A stretch of DNA of 64,000 bases from NCBI RefSeq assembly GCF_014700075.1, contig NZ_JACXBU010000001.1, positions 372,001-436,000 on the forward strand, given 5' to 3'. Position numbers and translations under genes: made by a program. Source of the stretch: Pseudomonas sp. JM0905a. Its GTDB lineage: Bacteria > Pseudomonadota > Gammaproteobacteria > Pseudomonadales > Pseudomonadaceae. Under the pieces are notes generated by a model. It did no database searches. It worked only from the letters and a program-made list of their open reading frames with translations, and had not been told where the DNA came from. Below, one piece after another: positions 15,682 to 25,111 of this stretch. How positions within the stretch are numbered: position 1 is the stretch's first letter; every line of letters begins with the position of its first letter.

Positions 15682-16845
15682 ATGTCGATCAAGGTCGAAG
15701 ACTATTTCTCGCCCGCAACTTTCCAGCGCATGAAGGCATTCGCCGACAAGCAAGAAACCCCGTTCGTAGTGATCGACAAGCAGACCATCGCTGATTCCTA
15801 CGACCAGCTGGTGAGCTGCTTCCCCTTCGCCAAGGTCTATTACGCGGTGAAGGCCAACCCCGCCACCGAGATCACCGAGCTGCTGCGCGACAAGGGCTCG
15901 AACTTCGACATCGCCTCCATCTATGAGCTGGACAAGGTGATGAAGACCGGCGTTGGCCCGGAGCGCATCAGCTACGGCAACACCATCAAGAAAGCCCGTG
16001 ACATCCGCTACTTCTACGAGAAGGGCGTGCGCCTGTTCGCCACCGACTCCGAAGCCGACCTGCGCAACATCGCCAAGGCCGCTCCGGGCGCCAAGGTCTA
16101 TGTGCGCATCCTCACCGAAGGTTCCACCTCGGCTGACTGGCCGCTGTCGCGCAAGTTCGGTTGCAACCCGGACATGGCCCTGGACCTGCTGATCCTCGCC
16201 AAGCAACTGGGCCTGGTGCCCTATGGCGTGTCCTTCCACGTTGGCTCGCAACAGCGCGACATCGACGTATGGGACGCCGCCATTGCCAAGGTCAAGGTGA
16301 TCTTCGAGCGCCTGAAGGAAGAAGACGGCATCACCCTGCAGATGATCAACATGGGGGGCGGCTTCCCGGCCAACTACATCCAGCGCACCAACAGCCTGGA
16401 AACCTATGCCGAGGAAATCATCCGCTTCCTCAAGGAAGACTTCGGCGACGAGCTGCCGGAAATCATCCTGGAGCCGGGTCGTTCCCTGATCGCCAACGCC
16501 GGCATCCTGGTCAGCGAAGTGGTGCTGGTGGCGCGTAAGTCGCGCACCGCCGTGGAGCGCTGGATCTACACCGACGTGGGCAAGTTCTCCGGCCTGATCG
16601 AAACCATGGATGAAGCGATCAAGTTCCCGATCTGGGTCGAGAAGAAGGGCGAGGTGGAAGAAGTGGTGATCGCCGGCCCGACCTGCGACAGCGCCGACAT
16701 CATGTACGAGAACTACAAGTACGGCCTGCCACTGAACCTGGCCGCCGAAGACCGCCTCTACTGGCTGTCCACCGGCGCCTACACCACCAGCTACAGCGCT
16801 GTGGAATTCAACGGCTTCCCGCCGCTGAAGGCCTTCTACCTGTAA
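15682..16845 (+). CDS. speC: ornithine decarboxylase (SpeC, alanine-racemase fold)
   Basis: 387-aa PLP-dependent decarboxylase converting ornithine to putrescine in polyamine synthesis; the fold-type III form is usual in pseudomonads. The Schiff-base lysine is K57 in YYAVKAN, HVGSQQ and the glycine-rich NMGGGFPANY bind PLP phosphate, and the catalytic cysteine C335 lies in AGPTCDSAD. GGAG lies 8 nt before the ATG at 15682 (MSIKVEDYF); the frame extends about 30 nt upstream without homology. A long leader precedes it and a strong terminator follows. Same position relative to ampDE-MCP as in P. aeruginosa, apart from the inserted block. Confidence 0.95.
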   Translation: MSIKVEDYFSPATFQRMKAFADKQETPFVVIDKQTIADSYDQLVSCFPFAKVYYAVKANPATEITELLRDKGSNFDIASIYELDKVMKTGVGPERISYGNTIKKARDIRYFYEKGVRLFATDSEADLRNIAKAAPGAKVYVRILTEGSTSADWPLSRKFGCNPDMALDLLILAKQLGLVPYGVSFHVGSQQRDIDVWDAAIAKVKVIFERLKEEDGITLQMINMGGGFPANYIQRTNSLETYAEEIIRFLKEDFGDELPEIILEPGRSLIANAGILVSEVVLVARKSRTAVERWIYTDVGKFSGLIETMDEAIKFPIWVEKKGEVEEVVIAGPTCDSADIMYENYKYGLPLNLAAEDRLYWLSTGAYTTSYSAVEFNGFPPLKAFYL

Positions 16846-16860
16846 GCCTCCAAGCGTTAC

Positions 16861-16893
16861 CGACAAGGCCCGCCTTCATGGCGGGCCTTGTCG
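16861..16893. terminator. terminator after speC
   Basis: CGACAAGGCCCGCC-TTCAT-GGCGGGCCTTGTCG: a perfect 14-bp stem with a 5-nt loop, 15 bp after the speC stop. The stem is followed by a short mixed TTTG rather than a long T-run. Confidence 0.75.
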
Positions 16894-17022
16894 TTTGTGG
16901 GGGCGATTCCGTGTCGCAGCGCCTGTCATTTCGCGTGCTGCGCAGCGGCAGTAAGATGAGCGGCATTTCCATTTGCAATTGCTTGTCGACCGGCTCCCTG
17001 CGGGCCTGGAGTGCCTGCCGCC

Positions 17023-18111
17023 GTGACCGTCCAGATACCTGCCGAAATCGCCGCCGTCGCCGACTACGAAGCCTTCGCCCGCGAACGCATGACGCCTTCC
17101 GCCTGGGCCTACCTCAACGGTGGTGCCGCGGATGAGCTGACCCTGGCGGAAAACCTCGCCGCCTTCCGGCGCATGCGCTTGCTCAACCGGGTCCTGGAGG
17201 ACCTGCAGGGCGGCCATACGCGACTTCAGCTCTGCGGGCTCGATCTCGACTACCCGATCCTCCTCGCCCCCGTGGCCTTCCAGAAGCTGGCCCACCCGGA
17301 TGGCGAGCTGGCCAGCGTCCTGGGGGCTTCGGCGATGGGCGCGGCCATGGTGGTCAGCACCCAGGCCAGCGTCAGTCTCGAAGACATCGCCCAGGCGGCG
17401 CATGCACCGCTCTGGTTCCAGCTCTACATCCAGCCGGACCGCGACTTCACTCGTGAGCTGGTGCGACGTGCCGAAGCAGCCGGCTATCGCGCCCTGGTGG
17501 TGACGGTGGATGCGCCAGTCAACGGGATGCGCAATCGCGAGCAACGTGCCGCTTTCGCCCTGCCCGAGGGCGTTGAGGCGGTCAATCTGAAGGGCATGCG
17601 CAGCCTGCCGCCCAGTGTCGCCCAGCCGGGCGTCAGCCCGCTCTTCGGCAGCCCGCTGTTGGACCACGCGCCAACCTGGAAGGACCTGGAGTGGCTGCAA
17701 TCGCTCACGCGCCTGCCGGTGCTGGTCAAGGGCGTGATGAACCCCGTGGACGCGGCGCGAGCGGTGGATCAGGGTGTAGCAGGCCTGGTGGTTTCCAATC
17801 ACGGCGGGCGGACGTTGGACGGCATGCCCGCAACCCTGGATGTGCTTCCCGCCATCGCCAGCGTAGTGCAGGGCAGGGTGCCGATCCTGCTGGATGGCGG
17901 CATTCGCCGGGGCACCGATGTGCTCAAGGCCATCGCCCTGGGGGCGAGTGCGGTGATGATCGGGCGGCCGTACGTTCACGGCCTGGCCACCGCTGGTGCT
18001 TCCGGTGTCGCCCATGTGATTCACCTGCTGCGCACTGAGTTGGAGGTGGCCATGGCGCTCACCGGCTGCGCCAGAGTGACCGATATCGACGCTTCGCTTA
18101 TATGGCGCTGA
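17023..18111 (+). CDS. FMN-dependent alpha-hydroxy-acid oxidase/dehydrogenase
   Basis: About 362-aa TIM-barrel flavoprotein of the glycolate oxidase / lactate oxidase / mandelate dehydrogenase family. Conserved APVAFQKLAHPDGE and QLYIQPDR segments, and the active-site SNHGGRTLDG with catalytic H260 and arginine R263; phosphate-binding DGGIRRGTDVLKAIALGA follows. It oxidises a 2-hydroxy acid to the 2-oxo acid; the acceptor (oxygen or quinone) cannot be predicted. The GTG at 17023 was chosen because GGAG (17008-17011) lies 11 nt upstream; a GTG at 17011 overlaps that site. It occupies the position that PA4515-PA4518 (including piuC) hold in P. aeruginosa as I recall it. Confidence 0.88.
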   Translation: MTVQIPAEIAAVADYEAFARERMTPSAWAYLNGGAADELTLAENLAAFRRMRLLNRVLEDLQGGHTRLQLCGLDLDYPILLAPVAFQKLAHPDGELASVLGASAMGAAMVVSTQASVSLEDIAQAAHAPLWFQLYIQPDRDFTRELVRRAEAAGYRALVVTVDAPVNGMRNREQRAAFALPEGVEAVNLKGMRSLPPSVAQPGVSPLFGSPLLDHAPTWKDLEWLQSLTRLPVLVKGVMNPVDAARAVDQGVAGLVVSNHGGRTLDGMPATLDVLPAIASVVQGRVPILLDGGIRRGTDVLKAIALGASAVMIGRPYVHGLATAGASGVAHVIHLLRTELEVAMALTGCARVTDIDASLIWR

Positions 18112-18467
18112 GCTTGCGCACACTTCATTGCGGTGGGCGACAAGCCTGGGAAATCAATGAGATCGAGGCTATCGGCTGGGTCGATTTCTGTCCTCGCGCC
18201 CGTTCGTACTAGTTGCTGACTCGAAAATATGACTTGTTGGTCACTATTTGTGTGGTGAAAGCAGCTTGTACGGAATAGTTCTCATTTTCCGGATTTATTG
18301 CGGCGGATGGCGTCATGATCGAGGATCTTAGCGGGAGAGTGGCTGGTCTCATGAGTCCGTGCGGGTTCTTGAGAAATGTAAATTTTATGTAAAGTATTTG
18401 CATTATTATTTACTGATAAACATTCGCAAATAGAATCGCGCCTCAAATTCACCGGGGAGTGATTCTT
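18112..18467. other. 356-bp intergenic region before the TonB receptor gene
   Basis: No coding signal was seen. The right third is strongly AT-rich (from about 18360), unlike the surrounding DNA, and carries the promoter and Fur box of the receptor gene. The left part holds nothing I recognise. Confidence 0.6.
18409..18436 (+). promoter_or_regulatory. promoter with overlapping Fur box
   Basis: TTTACT (18409-18414), 16 bp, TAGAAT (18431-18436). TTTACTGATAAACATTCGC (18409-18427) matches the 19-bp Fur consensus GATAATGATAATCATTATC at 13 positions and lies across the -35/spacer, so Fe-Fur would block RNA polymerase. The sequence CAAATAGAATCGC at the -10 recurs before the reductase gene at 20768-20780. 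Confidence 0.65.
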
Positions 18468-20675
18468 ATGAGCAAGAAAAACAAGCTGCCGCAACGTGCT
18501 CTTCTGGCGACTGCCATTGGTCTCGCCACCATCTCGACCGCCGGCCTGGCCATGGCCGCCGAGCAGAGCAAGGCTCTTGAACTCGGCAACGTGCATGTCG
18601 ACGGCAAGGCAGCCAAGAAAACGTACAAGGTCGAGCAATCCTCCTCGGTGAAATACACCGCTCCGCTGCTGGACACCCCGCAGACCATCACGGTGGTGCC
18701 CAAGGAAGTGATTCAGGAGCAGCAGGCCCTGAGTCTGCGCCAGGTGCTGTCCAACGTATCCGGTATTACCTTCAACGCTGGCGAGGGCGGCGGCGGTTCC
18801 GGCGACAGCATCAACATTCGCGGCTTCTCCGCGAACAACAACATCCAGATCGACGGCCTGCGCGACAGCGCCCAGACCAGCCGTACCGATACGTTCAACA
18901 TCGAGCAGGTCGAGGTCATCAAGGGCCCGAACTCGGTGTTCGGCGGCGCCGGCACCACCGGTGGCAGCATCAACATCATCAGCAAGCAGCCCATGGACCG
19001 CGCCTTCACCACCCTCGGTGGCGGCCTCGGTACGGACAACTATCACCGCCTCACCCTGGACGCCAACCAGCCGCTGGAAGGCGTGGGCACCAATAGCGCA
19101 TTCCGTGTGAACGTGATGGCCCACGAGAACGACGTGCCCGGCCGTGACGAGATCGATCGCGAGCGCTGGGGTGTCGCTCCCTCTCTGCGCCTGGGGTTCA
19201 ACGACTCCACTCGCCTGACCCTGAGCGCCTTCCATCAGACCGACGACAACCTGCCGGACTACGGCGTGCCGGCCCGTGATGGCAAGAAGCTCGGTGGTGT
19301 CAGCCGCGAGGACTACTTCGGCTGGGAAAATCTGGACAAGGATGAGATCGAGCAGAACGCCTTTACTGCGAACCTTGAGCACGATTTCAACGACAACCTG
19401 CGCCTGCAGAACCTGACCCGTTACAGCCGCATCGACCGCAATACCATCGTCTCGGCGTCTCATGTGAGTATCCAGGGCGTTCCGCCGGGCCGCTACCTCC
19501 CCGCAGGCCCGCAGGCTTACGGCCGCGACACCACCACCGAGATGTGGATCAACCAGACCAACCTGCGCGCCAGCTTCGACACTTTCGGGCTGGGCCATGA
19601 GCTGGTTACCGGTATGGAAATCTCCCGTGAGGACTTCGACCTCAAGAGCTACAACCACGGTCTGGGCAACGCGTTGTACCCGTCGAATGGCTTCGACCTG
19701 TCGAACCCGCCCGGACACTGGGACGGCCCGGTCAACAAGGCCACCACCGGATTCACCGAGAATCAGCTGGACGACAAGGCGCTGTATGTCTTCGACACCA
19801 TCGCCCTGAACGAGCAGTGGGACTTCAACGCCGGCCTGCGTTACGACTGGTTCAAGGGCCACAGCGATACCTTCAATGCTACCCACCAACAGACCGGTGA
19901 CTTCACCTCTAAGGACGAGAAGCTCAGCAGCCGCGCTGGCCTGGTCTACAAGCCGGTGGAAAACGGCCGCTTTTATGTGGCCTGGGGCAACTCCTTCAAC
20001 CCCACCGCCGAAAGCATCGCCTCCAACGGTGGTGGCCTGACTGCCGCGACCGAGAACCTGGACCCGGAAAAGAACGAGACCTGGGAGCTGGGCACCAAGT
20101 GGGAGCTGCTGGATGGCCGCCTGGCAGTGGACGGTGCGCTGTTCCGGGTGGAGAAAACCAATGCACGTGAAACCATGGCCGATGGTTCGACCCAGCTGGC
20201 CGGCAAGCAGCGTGTCGAGGGTGTGGAGTTGGGCTTGACTGGCCACATCACCGAGCAGTGGGACGTGTTCGCCAACTACACCTTCCAGTCCAGCGAGACC
20301 CTTGATGCCGCCGACACCGCTGCTGGTATTGCTCGCGAAGGCCAGGCGCTGGGTAACACCCCGCCGCGTTCCTTCAATCTGTGGACTACCTACGAGTTGC
20401 CGGAAGGCTGGACCCTGGGCTACGGCGCGCGCTACGTGAGTGAGCGTAACGTGAGCTCCAGCACCACCGCCAAGCTGGATGCTTACTGGCTGCACAACGC
20501 CATGGTCGGCTACAGGGTCAACAAGAACCTGGACCTGCAGTTGAACGTGAACAACCTGTTCGACAAGGACTACGTGGAGCGTGTGCGTCAGCAGAACGGT
20601 ACCGATGCGCGTTCTTCCGCCATCGAATACGGCGATGCCCGTTCGGCGATCCTGACCGCCAGCTACTCGTTCTGA
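18468..20675 (+). CDS. piuA: TonB-dependent catecholate-type siderophore receptor (PiuA/Fiu-like)
   Basis: 735-aa outer-membrane receptor. A signal peptide ends at GLAMAA|EQSKA, followed by a plug domain (DTPQTITVVPKEVIQEQQAL; NIRGFSANNNIQIDGLRD; VEVIKGPNSVFGGAGTTGG) and a 22-strand barrel ending in the C-terminal aromatic ASYSF required for BAM insertion. It imports a ferric siderophore with TonB energy; PiuA orthologs take up monocatechol conjugates. The ATG at 18468 has GGGGAG upstream. A Fur box overlaps the promoter, and the next gene is the PepSY reductase as in PA4514-PA4513. The dioxygenase gene piuC, normally adjacent, is absent here. The ortholog call rests on synteny and motif pattern. 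Confidence 0.85.
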   Translation: MSKKNKLPQRALLATAIGLATISTAGLAMAAEQSKALELGNVHVDGKAAKKTYKVEQSSSVKYTAPLLDTPQTITVVPKEVIQEQQALSLRQVLSNVSGITFNAGEGGGGSGDSINIRGFSANNNIQIDGLRDSAQTSRTDTFNIEQVEVIKGPNSVFGGAGTTGGSINIISKQPMDRAFTTLGGGLGTDNYHRLTLDANQPLEGVGTNSAFRVNVMAHENDVPGRDEIDRERWGVAPSLRLGFNDSTRLTLSAFHQTDDNLPDYGVPARDGKKLGGVSREDYFGWENLDKDEIEQNAFTANLEHDFNDNLRLQNLTRYSRIDRNTIVSASHVSIQGVPPGRYLPAGPQAYGRDTTTEMWINQTNLRASFDTFGLGHELVTGMEISREDFDLKSYNHGLGNALYPSNGFDLSNPPGHWDGPVNKATTGFTENQLDDKALYVFDTIALNEQWDFNAGLRYDWFKGHSDTFNATHQQTGDFTSKDEKLSSRAGLVYKPVENGRFYVAWGNSFNPTAESIASNGGGLTAATENLDPEKNETWELGTKWELLDGRLAVDGALFRVEKTNARETMADGSTQLAGKQRVEGVELGLTGHITEQWDVFANYTFQSSETLDAADTAAGIAREGQALGNTPPRSFNLWTTYELPEGWTLGYGARYVSERNVSSSTTAKLDAYWLHNAMVGYRVNKNLDLQLNVNNLFDKDYVERVRQQNGTDARSSAIEYGDARSAILTASYSF

Positions 20676-20683
20676 CGGACGAG

Positions 20684-20710
20684 CCGAGGGCCCTACACAA
20701 GGGCCCTCGG
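20684..20710 (+). terminator. hairpin after piuA
   Basis: CCGAGGGCCC-TACACAA-GGGCCCTCGG, a perfect 10-bp stem 8 bp after the receptor stop. No T-run follows, so it may be a partial terminator or an mRNA-stabilising hairpin. Confidence 0.55.
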
Positions 20711-20767
20711 AGATGGCTGTAAATAAAAGGTAAAAGATCTGAATCCCGACTTTATGCATCCCGTTCT

Positions 20768-20780
20768 CAAATAGAATCGC
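20768..20780 (+). promoter_or_regulatory. shared -10 region motif before the PepSY reductase gene
   Basis: CAAATAGAATCGC is identical over 13 nt to the -10 region of the piuA promoter (18427-18439). TAGAAT (20772-20777) would be the -10. No comparable Fur box is seen here, so iron control of this promoter is uncertain. Confidence 0.4.
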
Positions 20781-20855
20781 CTTCCGGCCAGGCATGGGGC
20801 CTGCCGCGAACGAGCGATTCGACGCGTCGCCAGACGCGTATCCGAGGGATATCAC

Positions 20856-23417
20856 GTGTTGAAGAAGACCTTGTTCCAGCTGCACTGGCTGTTCGGTATC
20901 AGTGCGGGGCTGGTACTGGCCTTGATGGGCATCACCGGCGCCGCCTACAGCTTCCAGGAAGAAATCCTGCGTTTGCTCAACCCCGAGACCCTGTCGGTCG
21001 AAGTGCGTGACAGCGGCGTGCTGCCGCCGGCCGAGCTGGTAAGCAAGATCGAGGCAGCCGAAGGCAAGAAGGTGTCCGGCCTCTGGGTCGAAACCAACAA
21101 CGACCATGCCGCCCGCGTTTTCTTCATGCCGCCGCCGGGCGAGCGCCGTGGCCCCATGCGCTACTTCGACCCCTACACCGGCGAATTGCTGGGTGAGCCT
21201 GCCGGCCAGCAGTTCTTCGGCCTGATGCTGCAACTGCACCGCTTCCTGGCCATGGGCGAGTTCGGCAAGCAGATCACCGCCGCCTGTACCCTGATCCTGA
21301 TCTTCTTCTGTCTCTCCGGCCTGTATCTGCGCTGGCCGCGCAAGGCTGGCAGCTGGCGTGCCTGGCTGACCCTCGACTGGTCACGCAAGGGGCGCAGCTT
21401 CAACTGGGACCTGCATGCCGTCGCTGGCACCTGGTGCCTGGTGTTCTATCTCCTGGCCGCACTGACCGGCCTGTTCTGGTCCTACGAGTGGTACCGCGAA
21501 AGTCTCAACCGCTTGCTCTCGGACGCTCCCGCCGGCCAGCAGGGCAAGCAGGGCGAGCGCCGTGGTGAAGGTCGTGGCCGCCCCGGCATGCAGGCCCCGT
21601 CCGGTCCGCCGCTGGTGGTGGACTACGACGCCGTATGGAAGAGCATCCGCGAAACCGCCGGCCCGACCATGAGTGCCTACAACCTGCGCCTGCCACCGGT
21701 GGGTGGCCAGCCGGCCCAGGTGTTCTACCTGCTGGAAGACGCCTCGCATCCGCGCGCGTTGAACCAGATCGTCCTCGATCCGGCCACCGGCAAGGTGGAG
21801 CGCAGCAACCGCTACACCGACAAGAGCTTCAAGGCGCAACTGCTGACCAGCATCTATGCCCTGCATGTGGGCGAGTACTTCGGCCTGACGGGGCGCATCC
21901 TGATGATGTTGGCGAGCCTGGCCATGCCGCTGTTCTTCATTACCGGCTGGCTGCTCTATCTGGACCGTCGGCGCAAGAAACGCGCGGTCCGGGCTGCCCG
22001 TGGCGGCCTGGCCGAGAGCGCTGGCGAGGGTTCCTGGCTGATCGGTTTCGCCAGCCAGAGCGGTCTCGCCGAACAACTGGCCTGGCAGAGTGCCGGCCAG
22101 CTCCAGGCGGCCGGCCTGCCGGTGCGCGTCGAACCCCTGGCGTCGCTGGACAGCGGCGCCCTGGCCAAGGCCAGCAATGCACTCTTCGTGGTCAGCACCT
22201 TCGGTGACGGCGAGGCACCGGACAACGCCCGTGGCTTCGAGCGCAAGGTGCTCGGCCAGGCCTCCCAGCTCGCCGGCCTGCGCTTTGCCGTGCTGGCCCT
22301 GGGGGACCGTCAGTACGAACATTTCTGCGGTTTCGGTCGCCGTCTGCATAGCTGGTTGAAGGGGCAGGGCGCGAGCCAGTTGTTCGATCCGGTGGAAGTG
22401 GACAACGGTGACAGCGGCGCCCTGCAGCAGTGGCAGCAGCGACTGGCTCAGGTCTCCGGCGGCGCCATGCTGACCCCGTGGAGCGGTCCGACCTTCGAGA
22501 GCTGGACGCTGGTAGGCCGTGAGCACCTCAACCCGGGGAGCCAGGGCGAATCCACCTGGCTCCTGCGCCTGCGTGCCCCGGCTGGCAGCCAGGTGGACTG
22601 GCAGGCCGGTGATCTGGTGGAAATCCTGCCGAGCCAGGCCGAGTCGGTCATCGAAGCCTGGCTGGCAAGGCACCACCTCGACGGCGAGGCCCCGGTGGAG
22701 TTGGACGGCCTGCGCCAGTCGCTGCGCCAGGCACTGGCAGGGCGCCTGCTGCCGAGTTCGTTCGAACATCTGGTTGGCCTGCAGCCGCAGGCGCTGGTGC
22801 AGGCACTGATCGGCCTGTCGGTGCGCCAGTACTCCATTGCTTCGTTGGCCAGCGACGGGGCGCTGGAGCTGATCGTGCGCCAGGAACAACATGCCGACGG
22901 CAGCCTGGGCATAGCCTCCGGCTGGCTGACCCATTACCTGCCGGTCGGTGCCGTCGTGCCGCTGCGCCTGCGTCGCAACAGCCGCTTCCATCTGATCGAA
23001 GAAGACCGTCCGCTGATCTTCATCGGCAACGGCACCGGACTCGCCGGTTTGCGCAGCCTGCTCAAGGCCGCCATCGCCGCTGGCCGCAATCGCAACTGGT
23101 TGCTGTTCGGCGAGCGCAACCAGGCCCATGACTTCTACTGCCGCGATGAGCTGCAGGGCTGGCTGGCCAGCGGCGAACTGCAGCGCCTGGACCTTGCCTT
23201 CTCCCGCGACCAGGCCGAGAAGATCTACGTGCAGGACCGCCTGCGCGAGGCCGCCGATGAGCTGCGTGCCTGGCTGGCCGAGGGCGCGGTGATCTACGTC
23301 TGTGGCAGCCTGCAAGGCATGGCCGAGGGCGTCGACCGCACCCTGCGCGACATTCTGGGCGACGAGGTGCTGCAGCAACTGAATGACGATGGTCGCTACC
23401 GCCGCGACGTGTACTGA
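20856..23417 (+). CDS. PepSY-domain membrane flavoreductase (PepSY + flavodoxin + FAD/NAD(P) reductase)
   Basis: 853-aa inner-membrane protein. Residues 1 to about 375 are a PepSY-associated TM region with four hydrophobic segments ([20 protein letters not shown] at the start, others near 145, 195 and 350), followed by a flavodoxin-like domain (about 393-540), then a CysJ-type FAD domain with RQYSIAS near 656 and an NAD(P) domain with GNGTGLAG near 724 and YVCGS near 814. It ends GRYRRDVY, the usual CysJ-family C-terminus. The likely role is reduction of ferric-siderophore complexes in the periplasm after import by the preceding receptor, as proposed for PA4513-type proteins. The GTG at 20856 has GAGGGA 7 nt upstream; the TTG next to it is an alternative. 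Confidence 0.88.
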   Translation: MLKKTLFQLHWLFGISAGLVLALMGITGAAYSFQEEILRLLNPETLSVEVRDSGVLPPAELVSKIEAAEGKKVSGLWVETNNDHAARVFFMPPPGERRGPMRYFDPYTGELLGEPAGQQFFGLMLQLHRFLAMGEFGKQITAACTLILIFFCLSGLYLRWPRKAGSWRAWLTLDWSRKGRSFNWDLHAVAGTWCLVFYLLAALTGLFWSYEWYRESLNRLLSDAPAGQQGKQGERRGEGRGRPGMQAPSGPPLVVDYDAVWKSIRETAGPTMSAYNLRLPPVGGQPAQVFYLLEDASHPRALNQIVLDPATGKVERSNRYTDKSFKAQLLTSIYALHVGEYFGLTGRILMMLASLAMPLFFITGWLLYLDRRRKKRAVRAARGGLAESAGEGSWLIGFASQSGLAEQLAWQSAGQLQAAGLPVRVEPLASLDSGALAKASNALFVVSTFGDGEAPDNARGFERKVLGQASQLAGLRFAVLALGDRQYEHFCGFGRRLHSWLKGQGASQLFDPVEVDNGDSGALQQWQQRLAQVSGGAMLTPWSGPTFESWTLVGREHLNPGSQGESTWLLRLRAPAGSQVDWQAGDLVEILPSQAESVIEAWLARHHLDGEAPVELDGLRQSLRQALAGRLLPSSFEHLVGLQPQALVQALIGLSVRQYSIASLASDGALELIVRQEQHADGSLGIASGWLTHYLPVGAVVPLRLRRNSRFHLIEEDRPLIFIGNGTGLAGLRSLLKAAIAAGRNRNWLLFGERNQAHDFYCRDELQGWLASGELQRLDLAFSRDQAEKIYVQDRLREAADELRAWLAEGAVIYVCGSLQGMAEGVDRTLRDILGDEVLQQLNDDGRYRRDVY

Positions 23418-23463
23418 CGGTGCTAGCGCCTTACCGAGTGGTCCCTGCTCCTGGGTAACGTTC

Positions 23464-23489
23464 GCCCCGCCCGGAGCGGGGCGTTTTTT
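23464..23489 (+). terminator. Rho-independent terminator after the PepSY reductase gene
   Basis: CGCCCCGC-CCGGA-GCGGGGCG followed by TTTTTTATTT, 46 bp after the stop codon. Confidence 0.9.
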
Positions 23490-23529
23490 ATTTCCTCCTC
23501 GCCTGGTGGGTGAGGGGCTCTATCAAGGG

Positions 23530-23657
23530 CAGGCCTTCGGCCTGCTTGGCGAATGAATTCGCCCCTACAGGAGAAGCATCGCGGTCAGGCTTCGCACCGT
23601 CCGCCTCCTCTCTCTTCAGGGAGAGGGCGCAACTCACAGGACATGAATTCGCCCCTA
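23530..23657. repeat. REP unit and REP fragment upstream of pxpA
   Basis: Hairpin GCAGGCC-TTC-GGCCTGC (23530-23546) followed by the palindrome GGCGAATGAATTCGCCCC (23548-23565). A truncated copy (ATGAATTCGCCCCTACA) recurs at 23643-23659. Between them CCTCTCTCTTCAGGGAGAGG resembles a second common Pseudomonas intergenic repeat. The region leaves only about 30 bp for the pxpA promoter. Confidence 0.65.
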
Positions 23658-23677
23658 CAAGTGCGCCGGCTTTTAGC

Positions 23678-23683
23678 CATAAT
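23678..23683 (+). promoter_or_regulatory. possible -10 box giving a leaderless pxpA mRNA
   Basis: CATAAT ends 7 nt before the pxpA ATG, and no Shine-Dalgarno sequence is seen, so transcription could start at or next to the start codon. A -35 match is weak and would fall in REP-derived sequence. Confidence 0.3.
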
Positions 23684-23690
23684 CCGCTTC

Positions 23691-24437
23691 ATGAACAGAC
23701 GAATCCTGCTGAACTGCGACATGGGGGAAAGCTTCGGCGCCTGGCGCATGGGCGACGACGAACACGCCATGCCGCTGGTGGACCAGGCGAACCTCGCCTG
23801 CGGTTTCCACGCCGCCGATCCCCTGACCATGCAACGCACCGTCGAACTGGCGCAGCATCACGGCGTGCGCATCGGCGCCCACCCGGCGTACCCGGATCTT
23901 GCCGGTTTCGGCAGGCGTCACATGAGCTGCTCGCCGGAAGAAGTACGCGCCTTGGTGCTCTACCAGATCGGTGCGCTGGAAGCCTTCTGCCGCGTCGTCG
24001 GCACCCAGGTTGCCTACGTCAAACCCCACGGCGCCCTGTACAACGACCTGGTGCGCGACGATGCCCTGCTCGCTGCCGTGCTCGATGCTTGTGCCAGTTA
24101 CCGCAAGGGGCTGCCGTTGATGGTCCTGGCCCTGGCTGACAACAGCCGTGAGCTGCAACTGGCCGATGCCGCCGACGTGCCGCTGATGTTCGAGGCCTTC
24201 GCCGATCGCGCCTACCTTTCCGACGGCCAGCTAGCGCCCCGGCGCCTGGCGGGTGCCGTGCACCACGACCCCGAACGCATCCTGGACCAGGCCCTGGCCA
24301 TCGCCGACGGCGAACCCTTCCCGGACATCGATGGCAAGCCGCTGCGGCTTACCGCCGACAGCCTCTGTGTGCATGGCGACAACCCGGAATCCCTGGCCGT
24401 GCTGCGCCGGCTGCGAGGCAAGCTGGACGCCCTATGA
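23691..24437 (+). CDS. pxpA: 5-oxoprolinase subunit PxpA (LamB/YcsF family)
   Basis: 248-aa subunit of the ATP-dependent 5-oxoprolinase PxpABC, which opens pyroglutamate to glutamate in the cytosol. Family signatures: [12 protein letters not shown] at the N-terminus, [37 protein letters not shown] and LCVHGDNP. Length is normal. The ATG at 23691 gives the usual [13 protein letters not shown] start but has no ribosome site. The stop overlaps the pxpB start by ATGA, so the three genes form one operon in the usual A-B-C order. The block lies between REP repeats and is absent from this position in P. aeruginosa as recalled. Confidence 0.94.
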   Translation: MNRRILLNCDMGESFGAWRMGDDEHAMPLVDQANLACGFHAADPLTMQRTVELAQHHGVRIGAHPAYPDLAGFGRRHMSCSPEEVRALVLYQIGALEAFCRVVGTQVAYVKPHGALYNDLVRDDALLAAVLDACASYRKGLPLMVLALADNSRELQLADAADVPLMFEAFADRAYLSDGQLAPRRLAGAVHHDPERILDQALAIADGEPFPDIDGKPLRLTADSLCVHGDNPESLAVLRRLRGKLDAL

Positions 24438-25111
24438 TCCGCCTCGAACCCGCCGGCGCCGAAGCCCTGCTGCTGGTACTGGCCGACGAACCGGATGCCC
24501 GTTTGCCGGAACGCATCGCCGTGCTGGCCAAGACCCTGCGCCAGCATGTGGGCCACCTGTTGCTCGACCTGGTGCCCGGTTGGACCACCTTGCTGCTGCA
24601 CTACGACATTACCCGCACCGACCATCAGGCCCTGGCGCTGCACATCGAGCCGTTGCTGGAAGCCTGGTTGGTGGAAGGGGCTGCGGCCGCCCCTGGCCGT
24701 TTGCATGAAATTCCCATCTGGTACTGCGGTGAGGACCTGGCCTGGGTGGCCGAGTCCTGCGGCCTGTCGGTCGATGATCTGGTGGATATCCACAGCGGCG
24801 CTGAATACCGGGTCGGTGCCATCGGCTTCTCCCCCGGTTTCGCCTACCTTGGCGGGCTCGATTCGCGCTTGGCCCTGCCACGACGCAGCAGCCCGCGCAT
24901 TCGTGTGCCGGCAGGCAGCCTGGCCATCGCCGAGCGGCAGACGGCCATTTATCCACAGGCGTCTCCGGGCGGCTGGCATCTGCTCGGGCTGTGCCCCTGG
25001 CGACTGTTCGATGCCCACCGTGAACCGCCGTGTCCGTTGGAACTGGGTGACCGCGTCCGCTTCTTCGCCATCGACGAAGCCCGCTACCGCGCCGAAGGAG
25101 GCGAGGCATGA
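24434..25111 (+). CDS. pxpB: 5-oxoprolinase subunit PxpB (KipI family)
   Basis: 225-aa KipI-type subunit of 5-oxoprolinase. Conserved AALEPLLEAW-like N-terminal domain, then [16 protein letters not shown] (family PV.Y.GEDL region) and the hallmark [13 protein letters not shown] followed by [20 protein letters not shown]. In Bacillus the homolog KipI also inhibits KinA; in proteobacteria it acts in oxoproline hydrolysis. The ATG overlaps the pxpA stop by 4 nt and the stop overlaps pxpC by 4 nt, indicating translational coupling and fixed stoichiometry. Confidence 0.94.
   Translation: MIRLEPAGAEALLLVLADEPDARLPERIAVLAKTLRQHVGHLLLDLVPGWTTLLLHYDITRTDHQALALHIEPLLEAWLVEGAAAAPGRLHEIPIWYCGEDLAWVAESCGLSVDDLVDIHSGAEYRVGAIGFSPGFAYLGGLDSRLALPRRSSPRIRVPAGSLAIAERQTAIYPQASPGGWHLLGLCPWRLFDAHREPPCPLELGDRVRFFAIDEARYRAEGGEA

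Noticed and set aside
18282-21239. 985-codon minus-strand open frame across piuA and the reductase gene start
   Set aside because: Covers two clearly recognisable plus-strand genes and their promoter; no family motif in its translation.
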